A program made the position numbers and the translations under genes. From an uncultured Clostridia bacterium (GTDB lineage: Bacteria > Bacillota > Clostridia > Christensenellales > Borkfalkiaceae), in assembly GCA_947625245.1 (NCBI GenBank), contig CANQNO010000004.1, positions 48,986 to 112,985 of the forward strand: a stretch of 64,000 bases of DNA, in the 5' to 3' direction. This document shows, piece by piece, positions 58,570 to 64,000 of the stretch. How positions within the stretch are numbered: the first letter of the stretch is position 1; each line of letters opens with the position of its first letter. The notes under the pieces were generated by a model. It ran no database searches, had not been told where the DNA came from, and saw nothing but the letters and a program-made list of their open reading frames with translations.

Positions 58570-59331
58570 TTATAATTCATTTTCGGGCAAAAAACCCAAA
58601 GCGTTCATAAAAAACGGGATTTGCTTTCCCCAGGACCGTTCGCAGTGGGTTCCGCCCGGAACTATGCGAGCGGTGAGAAAGACGCCCTTTTTTATAAGCG
58701 TCGAGCACATGTCCGCAAACGCCTCCCTCTGCTCCGCATGGTTGGAGAATTCGCGGCTGCCGTAGTCGGCATACAGGGTCGGGTTGCCCCAAAATTTTGC
58801 CCCGTTTACTATCTCCGCGGTCTTGCCGCGGTTTATCCAAAGGCTGGGCGAGAGAGCCGCGCCTTTGGAAAAGTATTTGCCGTACTTTGCAAGGGCGAAC
58901 AGCGTCATAAGCCCGCCCATGGAACTTCCGCCTATCGCCGTGTGCTCCCTTTGGGGAAGAGTGTAAAAGTTTGCGTCGATATAGGGCTTGAATTCCCGCA
59001 CGAGCCAATCCATGTATTTTTTGCCCCTGCCCGCTATTTTTACGCCGCCGGGAGATACGAAATCCACGGGAGAATACTCCGACAGCCGGTTTTCGGGGTC
59101 GCTTGCAACCGAAGCGACGATGAGCGGGGTATCGGTATAGTCGAGGTAGTCGGAAAGCCCCCAGCTCTTGCCGAAAGAAGCGCAGTCGTCGCTGAAAAGA
59201 TTTTGCCCGTCGAACATATACATTACGGGGTAGCGGCGACCGTTTTCGCCGTAGCCCACGGGCAGATAGATATAGGCTTTGCGGTCGCCCGCGGAAAGCC
59301 CGCCGCCCTGAACATGCCGCGTTATTACCAT
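58570..59331 (-). CDS. Second esterase D/Fes-type alpha/beta hydrolase
   Basis: A 253-residue esterase related in fold to its neighbour. It has YPVMYMFDGQNLF near residue 34, the nucleophile in GGSSMGGLM, and a catalytic-His block GGTHCERSWGKQ. In this family members cleave esters of siderophores, acylglutathione or polyol backbones; the substrate is unknown. No signal peptide. CAGGTG lies five bases before the ATG. The gap to the lipase gene upstream is 15 bp, to the next esterase 38 bp. Confidence 0.83.
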   Translation of the reverse strand: MVITRHVQGGGLSAGDRKAYIYLPVGYGENGRRYPVMYMFDGQNLFSDDCASFGKSWGLSDYLDYTDTPLIVASVASDPENRLSEYSPVDFVSPGGVKIAGRGKKYMDWLVREFKPYIDANFYTLPQREHTAIGGSSMGGLMTLFALAKYGKYFSKGAALSPSLWINRGKTAEIVNGAKFWGNPTLYADYGSREFSNHAEQREAFADMCSTLIKKGVFLTARIVPGGTHCERSWGKQIPFFMNALGFLPENEL

Positions 59332-59346
59332 AGGTTCACCTGCAAA

Positions 59347-60270
59347 TCAGATTTTTTTGTCCAAAACAAAGGATAAAATATCGCCGTATACCCGTTCGCG
59401 GCAGACGTCGTTTAAAATTTCGTGGCGGCAACCTTCGTACAATATGCACCGCGCGTTGTTTACGCCCGCCGCTTTGAATTTTTTAAAGGTTTTCAAAACA
59501 CCCTTGCCGTAGTTCCCGACGGGATCGTCCCTGCCCGAAACAAACAGCACCGGCAGAGATTTTGGCACGGCGGAAACGGTCTTTTGCGAACATGCAGATT
59601 TTATAGCCGAAAACAGCACTTTATATCCGTTGTCGGTGAAATCGAACCCGCACAGCCCGTCGGCATTGTAAGCTTTTACGTTCTCTTTGTCCGCCGAAAG
59701 CCAGGAAAAGGCGTTCTTCTCCTGTTTGAATTTTTTGTTGTATGAGCCGAACGCGAGTTTTTTTATGAATTTACTCCTGTTCTCCCATCCGAAAAACAGG
59801 GCGTTAAGGCGGGTTAAAAAGAGCGCGGCGTTAAGAACGGGCGCGCCCATGTAGCCCGTGCCCATGATTATCGCGCCGGAAATCTCTTTGCCGTACTCCG
59901 CAAGATAATTGCGCAAAAGGAACGACCCCATGCTGTGACCCAACATAAAATAGGGCGACCCCGCAAACCTGCCGCCCGCATAAGCGTGCAAATGGCGGAT
60001 ATCGGACAAAACGGTTTTGTAATCGCGTTTGTCGTCGAATTTGCCCAACTCTTCGGGTCTTTTTGCGGTTTTGCCGTGTCCCAAATGATCCTCGGCACAT
60101 ACGGCGATCCCGCGGGAATTCATGTACCCGGCAAAGCGCGAATACCTTTCGGCGTATTCGCTCATTCCGTGTATTATCTGTAAAACGCCCGAAACTTCCC
60201 CGTCCGGCAACCACAATACGGCGTGTATTTCCGATTTGCCGTCGGCTGAGGGATAATAAAATTCTTCCAT
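59347..60270 (-). CDS. Lysophospholipase/monoacylglycerol lipase-like alpha/beta hydrolase
   Basis: A 307-residue serine hydrolase of the Hydrolase_4 group. The nucleophile is in LGHSMGSFL (about residue 106), with the oxyanion block IIHGMSEYAERY at the N-terminus, an Asp in SGRDDPVGN and the catalytic His in EGCRHEILND. A helical cap lies between. No signal peptide. AGGTT lies about seven bases before the ATG. First gene of a four-gene run with two esterases and an ATP-grasp ligase. Confidence 0.86.
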   Translation of the reverse strand: MEEFYYPSADGKSEIHAVLWLPDGEVSGVLQIIHGMSEYAERYSRFAGYMNSRGIAVCAEDHLGHGKTAKRPEELGKFDDKRDYKTVLSDIRHLHAYAGGRFAGSPYFMLGHSMGSFLLRNYLAEYGKEISGAIIMGTGYMGAPVLNAALFLTRLNALFFGWENRSKFIKKLAFGSYNKKFKQEKNAFSWLSADKENVKAYNADGLCGFDFTDNGYKVLFSAIKSACSQKTVSAVPKSLPVLFVSGRDDPVGNYGKGVLKTFKKFKAAGVNNARCILYEGCRHEILNDVCRERVYGDILSFVLDKKI

Positions 60271-60311
60271 TTTTATAACCTGTCTTGCGTTTTTAAATAT
60301 CTGTATTGCCG

Positions 60312-61049
60312 TTAGAACTTTTTTGCCGCCATTTTGTCACGGAGCCGCCGGATTGCGTAATATATGCCCCATATGACAAGTACCGAAACGACCGCGACCG
60401 TAAAAAGCAAGGCGTTATATACAAACTGTCCCGAGGAAACGCGTATGCTTTCAAAGGGCGCAAAGTCGCTTTTAAGAATATTTACATAGTTTATTTTAAG
60501 GGCATACGCCACGGGAACGGCATAGAGCGCGTAAAAGCCGATGCCCGCAATAAGAGGTATCCAGTCTTTTTTTTGTGGTCTGTAGTTCCCGAGCAAAACC
60601 GAAAATACAAAATATGCAACCATACAGTGGTGAAACAATATGGTATGGGCATTATGAAAGCTTCCGAATACGTTTGCCGTGGAATTGCCGAGCAACACTC
60701 TCGGATACGCATAAATAAGCACTATTACTATTAAAGAATAGCATATAGGCATCGGCTTGAAAAATCGCTGCGCCTTACCTACGGTAAACTGAGCGAGCGG
60801 CATCAGCCATATGAAAGTCGAACAAAAATGAAACGGCAGAATATAATATGTAAACGGTTCGAAAAAATTGTAATAGATCTGTTTGCTTGCTTCGAGCAAC
60901 ACAATAAAAACCGCCAGTACTTTTAGCGGAATACTCCGCGCTCTTTCGCTCTTATTCCTCAAAAAAAGCCATAAAACTACGCCCGTGAATACGATAAACG
61001 CCAAAGCAAGCGGCAGAACGAACACGTCCCCCTTACTCCAATTAAACAT
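60312..61049 (-). CDS. YwaF/TIGR02206-type membrane protein
   Basis: A 245-residue protein with about seven membrane helices. ATG at 61049 has AGAGG at five bases; an upstream start is not needed. The family motif LPFHFCSTF and the later H-x-x-x-x-x-HHC...NYRPQKKDW block match YwaF-type proteins of unknown function. It has its own sigma-A promoter. The lipase-esterase run begins 41 bp downstream in the same direction, so the membrane protein may be its first gene. Confidence 0.8.
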   Translation of the reverse strand: MFNWSKGDVFVLPLALAFIVFTGVVLWLFLRNKSERARSIPLKVLAVFIVLLEASKQIYYNFFEPFTYYILPFHFCSTFIWLMPLAQFTVGKAQRFFKPMPICYSLIVIVLIYAYPRVLLGNSTANVFGSFHNAHTILFHHCMVAYFVFSVLLGNYRPQKKDWIPLIAGIGFYALYAVPVAYALKINYVNILKSDFAPFESIRVSSGQFVYNALLFTVAVVSVLVIWGIYYAIRRLRDKMAAKKF

Positions 61050-61086
61050 CAATTCCTCTCTTACAGATTGAACAGCCCTTTTGATT

Positions 61087-61115
61087 ATTATATCATTAAA
61101 GCGGTGTGTTTGCAA
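61087..61115 (-). promoter_or_regulatory. Sigma-A promoter of the YwaF-type gene
   Basis: On the minus strand TTGCAA (61110-61115) and TATAAT (61087-61092) with a 17-base spacer. It may also drive the hydrolase/ATP-grasp genes. Confidence 0.65.
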
Positions 61116-61130
61116 GCTATTGGAAAATAT

Positions 61131-61171
61131 TGCAAGAAAAGCGGCGCGGAAAATTTCCGCGCCGCTTTTCT
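61131..61171 (-). terminator. Terminator of the DUF378 gene
   Basis: GCGGCGCGG and CCGCGCCGC arms (61141-61149, 61157-61165) extended by A-T pairs, followed on the minus strand by TTTTCTTG. It can act in both directions. Confidence 0.85.
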
Positions 61172-61181
61172 TGCCTTGTAT

Positions 61182-61445
61182 TTAAACGCTGTGCTCGCTC
61201 GTGCGGCGGGCTTCCCTTTCCTCTTCGTCGCGCATGGAAAGCCTTAATCCGTGCCCCGAAATTATGGGCGAGATTATAAGCCAGATAGCGGCAAGGGCGA
61301 TAAGGGAATAGATTATTATGGATCCGACGCTGCGGGGTCCCATAAATACCCAACTTACAAGGTTGAAGTTGAAAATTCCGTAAAGCCCCCAGTTAAGGGC
61401 GCCTACAAGCACAAGTACGTAAGAAATGATGTTTGCAATTACCAT
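61182..61445 (-). CDS. DUF378 small membrane protein
   Basis: An 87-residue protein with two membrane helices (about 5-25 and 40-62). LVGALNWGLYGIFNFNLV is the signature of the DUF378 family, small bacterial membrane proteins of unknown role. The C-terminal 20 residues are charged. AAGGAG lies about seven bases before the ATG. Single gene with its own terminator. Confidence 0.88.
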   Translation of the reverse strand: MVIANIISYVLVLVGALNWGLYGIFNFNLVSWVFMGPRSVGSIIIYSLIALAAIWLIISPIISGHGLRLSMRDEEEREARRTSEHSV

Positions 61446-61526
61446 AAAAATTCTCCTTAAAATTAATTGTGCCTGTTTTGGAAAAATTTATACCGCCGCG
61501 GACGTTACCTAAAGAGCTTATCGCTG

Positions 61527-61555
61527 TTGACAAAACCGCGCGGTTATTTTATAAT
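61527..61555 (+). promoter_or_regulatory. Full-consensus promoter with a palindrome in its spacer
   Basis: TTGACA (61527-61532), 17 bases, TATAAT (61550-61555). The spacer holds the perfect 12-base palindrome AACCGCGCGGTT (61534-61545), an attractive operator. The ATG lies six bases past the -10, so the start site would be the ATG itself. Confidence 0.75.
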
Positions 61556-61561
61556 TTAACT

Positions 61562-63031
61562 ATGACATACAACAAAAGCGCGGACAGGGCGCTTAAAATC
61601 TTTTGCGCGGCGCTTGCCGCCGTGTCGCTGGCGCTTACTTTTACCGTTTCGGACTATTACATATTCGACAAATTCGATACATACAATCCCGTTTTCATAA
61701 TCTGCCAATGGCTGAAAAAATCGGGGCTTTTGCTGTTCCCGCTCGCCGTATTTTTCAACAAGAAAAAATGCGCGGACGCGGCGAAGTATATTTTGCCCGT
61801 GGTTACGGTTATTTCTCTGTTTACTTTCGGCGGGTTTTTCGACATAACCATGATGACCGCGACGGCTTCGCCCGCGGACAAGGTGTATGCAAGCATAAAC
61901 GAATTTATCCCAAAAAGCGTTCACGGCATACTCTTTTTTGTGGAAGCCGAGCTGATTTTTGCCATATGTATTCTGTTTTTCGTGAGGGACGGCTTTAAGA
62001 TAAGCGGCAAATCGCTTTTGTATTTTTTGCTCGCCGTGCTTGCCGTGACGCCTTTGAACATCTTTGAAAATTTTTACGACGAGAGGCTTTTCGACAACCG
62101 CTATCCCGAGTTGTACAAAGAAGGAAGCTTTCTGCTTTTTAAAAGCTTTTCGGTATGGCACCTGCTGGCGGCGGCGATATTGGCGGGGTTCACCGTAGGA
62201 ACCTATTTCTTTTTAAAAAACAAGGATAAAAAGTTACAGGGCGACTGGCTTGCCGCCTTTGCCATAGCGCTGTTAATTCAGTACCACAGCAAGGATTCGG
62301 TGGTAATGGGCGACGGGTACAACGTGTATACCACCGTGTTTGCCTGCATACCGCTTTTTATCTGCAACATAGGCGTGTACATAGCCTGCCTTTCGGTGTT
62401 CCTTAAAAAGCGGGTGCTTTATTCCATTGCGTTTTTCGTCCACGCGGCGGGCGCGCTGTCGGTGTTTGTGTATTTCGGCGACAAAATTTCCAACTACGGA
62501 ATTTTTTGCGGGTACAGTATTCTGTATTTTTGCTGTACCCACTGTCTGTTGTTTATGCTGTCGGTGTTGCCTTCGGCGCTCGGGCACTATAAATTCAGAC
62601 CCAAAGACGCCGTAATCCCGCTTATATATTACTGCGGGGTGATAGTTGTAGCCGCAATTTCGAGCGCGCTGGTCACTTCCGCCTCGATGGGATTCTCTTT
62701 CGGCGGATACACCCTGCAGGAGGGCGAGTGGCTGTACCCCAACTATGCGTTCACCCAAAACAACCCCCTGCCCATACCCGAACCCGAACTCTTTGTAACT
62801 ATTTGGCGGTGCAGGATGAATATAGCCTATCTCATTATTCTGTATCTGGTGTACGTCGGGCTGTTTTACATATTCAACGGGGCGTATTATCTTTTTATTG
62901 CGGTGCGCAAAAGGCTTGCCGCACGGCGGGCGATCCCCGCGGCGCCGCAAAACGCCTATCCTTCAGCCGGAGCCGAAGCGGCTTATACGGAAGTTGACGG
63001 GGATTTGAAAAACGAAGATAAAAAATTATAG
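61562..63031 (+). CDS. Large multi-span membrane protein, C-terminal half YwaF-like
   Basis: A 489-residue protein with about twelve membrane helices and a charged C-terminal tail (about 440-489). ATG at 61562 is used; in-frame codons further upstream would precede the promoter. The second half has PLFICNIGVYIACL and a THCLLFMLSVLPSALGHYKFRPKD block, resembling the HFC and H...RP motifs of YwaF-type proteins, one of which is encoded 500 bp away. No Shine-Dalgarno; a full-consensus promoter ends six bases before the ATG. Function unknown; two related membrane proteins so close may interact. Confidence 0.7.
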   Translation: MTYNKSADRALKIFCAALAAVSLALTFTVSDYYIFDKFDTYNPVFIICQWLKKSGLLLFPLAVFFNKKKCADAAKYILPVVTVISLFTFGGFFDITMMTATASPADKVYASINEFIPKSVHGILFFVEAELIFAICILFFVRDGFKISGKSLLYFLLAVLAVTPLNIFENFYDERLFDNRYPELYKEGSFLLFKSFSVWHLLAAAILAGFTVGTYFFLKNKDKKLQGDWLAAFAIALLIQYHSKDSVVMGDGYNVYTTVFACIPLFICNIGVYIACLSVFLKKRVLYSIAFFVHAAGALSVFVYFGDKISNYGIFCGYSILYFCCTHCLLFMLSVLPSALGHYKFRPKDAVIPLIYYCGVIVVAAISSALVTSASMGFSFGGYTLQEGEWLYPNYAFTQNNPLPIPEPELFVTIWRCRMNIAYLIILYLVYVGLFYIFNGAYYLFIAVRKRLAARRAIPAAPQNAYPSAGAEAAYTEVDGDLKNEDKKL

Positions 63032-63084
63032 TTTATATTGAATTTATATTCAGGTAATATTATATTCCCCGTTGCGAGGTTACG

Positions 63085-63963
63085 ATGGATAATTTTGAAA
63101 CGGAAGAAAGGACAGACGGCGGCGGGACTGAGGAAATCACCTGTGAAAAGTGCGCGCTTTTGAGATTTTTTACTTATGAGCGCGTCCTTTTGTATGTGAC
63201 GATATTTTTTGCCGTGTGGTTTATAGGTTCCGTTATATTCGGTGCAACGAACAGCTTGCACCACCGCTATACCGACGCGCAGGCAAACCTTGTGGTTTCG
63301 CAGAATTTCAGGATAGCGTTTATTCTCCTTATACCGTACGTTTGTGAAAAATTGTTCGGGTTGCGGATAGATTTGAAAATTTTGATATTCTTCTATCTGT
63401 TCGGCTTTGTATCCACGGTCGTGGGTGAAACCTTTACCGTCTATTACAGGGTGGAGCTGTTCGACAAAATTCTGCACGGGATTTCAGGTTTTATCGCATT
63501 ATATATTTCTTACGGATTTGTATACGTGGCGCTGAAAAACGGAACGGGCAAGCATAATTTTATTGTTTCGGTATTGCTGGGATTGGTTATAGCGTTGGGA
63601 ATTGCCGCTTTATGGGAGATGATAGAGTTCACTTACGACCTTATTTTCGGCACGAACATGCAGAAAATAATTCCGCCCGAATTGTTCAACGGCGGCGACT
63701 CGTTTGCAGACCTCAACGGCACAGACCAACAGATCGCCGACTTTTTCAGAAAGCCCGAAGGGTATAAATACGCGCTTATGGACAGCATGTGGGATATGCT
63801 GGTGGCGTTTATTACTTCGGTTGTGTTTGCGGTTGTAATGATAATAATCAAAGCCGTAAAAAAGGACGCCTTTGAAAATTGCGTGGTTTACAATGCCGAT
63901 TTGAAAATGAAACTTATAAAAGACAGAAGGAAAAAAGCGGAAAAATCCGCGGACGACGAATAA
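63085..63963 (+). CDS. DUF2238/YjdF-like membrane protein
   Basis: A 292-residue protein with a 25-residue acidic cytosolic start (with a CEKC pair), about seven membrane helices and a basic C-terminal tail. The blocks VELFDKILHGISGF, ALWEMIEFTYDLIFGTNMQ and ALMDSMWDML are the conserved features of DUF2238/YjdF-type membrane proteins, whose role is unknown. GAGG lies six bases before the ATG. The last 37 bases of the window hold no gene. Confidence 0.75.
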   Translation: MDNFETEERTDGGGTEEITCEKCALLRFFTYERVLLYVTIFFAVWFIGSVIFGATNSLHHRYTDAQANLVVSQNFRIAFILLIPYVCEKLFGLRIDLKILIFFYLFGFVSTVVGETFTVYYRVELFDKILHGISGFIALYISYGFVYVALKNGTGKHNFIVSVLLGLVIALGIAALWEMIEFTYDLIFGTNMQKIIPPELFNGGDSFADLNGTDQQIADFFRKPEGYKYALMDSMWDMLVAFITSVVFAVVMIIIKAVKKDAFENCVVYNADLKMKLIKDRRKKAEKSADDE

Positions 63964-64000
63964 GCGCGGACAATATAAAGCGGCGGCGGGCGCACCTTTG

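Overview
The window comes from a spore-forming, Gram-positive anaerobe of the Clostridia type (Bacillota). The evidence is a gerAA-gerAB-gerAC germinant receptor operon, spoIVFA-spoIVFB, spoIIE and spoIVA, together with RNase J, DapL-type lysine/DAP synthesis, a QueH-type queuosine enzyme and Gram-positive lipoprotein signals. The moderate GC content and the many CGCCG-type terminators would fit an uncultured gut lineage, but I cannot place it more precisely. No rRNA, tRNA, CRISPR array, insertion sequence or prophage was seen.

Layout. 1-5.4 kb (minus strand): the 5' part of adenine deaminase, an ArsR-repressed Zn/Cd P-type ATPase operon with a readable promoter and operator, an ArsP_2-type exporter, and an ABC ATPase whose catalytic motifs are degenerate. 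5.4-7.1 kb (plus): queH and a divergent ornithine-carbamoyltransferase-like gene. 7.1-9.3 kb: phosphoesterase, trmB, and a small membrane protein. 9.4-27.4 kb (minus): an eight-gene cell-surface cluster made of a 2468-residue lipoprotein, a second His/Cys-rich lipoprotein, a coiled membrane protein, MoxR AAA+ ATPase, DUF58, a BatA-like VWA protein, a double-VWA membrane protein and a third lipoprotein. 27.9-37.3 kb: sporulation and germination genes interleaved with an OGG-type glycosylase and a phospholipase-C-like gene. 37.4-45.5 kb (minus): malQ, dapL, pyrG, dapF, purA and dinB. 45.5-52.2 kb (minus): aroA, the tRNA wobble-uridine pair trhP/trmR, RNase J and a repeat-rich acidic protein. 52.5-54.7 kb (plus): serC-serA. 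54.9-56.5 kb: a 48-residue Lys-rich gene facing spoIVA. 56.6-60.3 kb (minus): an ATP-grasp ligase with three alpha/beta hydrolases. 60.3-64 kb: membrane proteins.

The surface cluster is the best candidate for an undescribed system. The MoxR/DUF58/VWA core resembles chaperone-type modules that act on partner proteins at the membrane. Here it lies next to, and probably is co-transcribed with, three exported lipoproteins, two of them carrying zinc-ribbon-like Cys/His repeats.

A second, regulatory theme was found by reading the DNA. Both spoIVA and the small gene convergent with it have a perfect inverted repeat that buries the Shine-Dalgarno sequence, and at the small gene a forespore-type -10 element lies in the loop. 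Transcripts started there would be translatable, while read-through transcripts would be masked, as in phage T4 late genes. Separately, queH, spoIIE and a membrane-protein gene have consensus or near-consensus -10 elements six bases from the ATG and no Shine-Dalgarno, which suggests leaderless mRNAs. All functions are inferred from sequence only. Coordinates of short sites may be off by a base or two.
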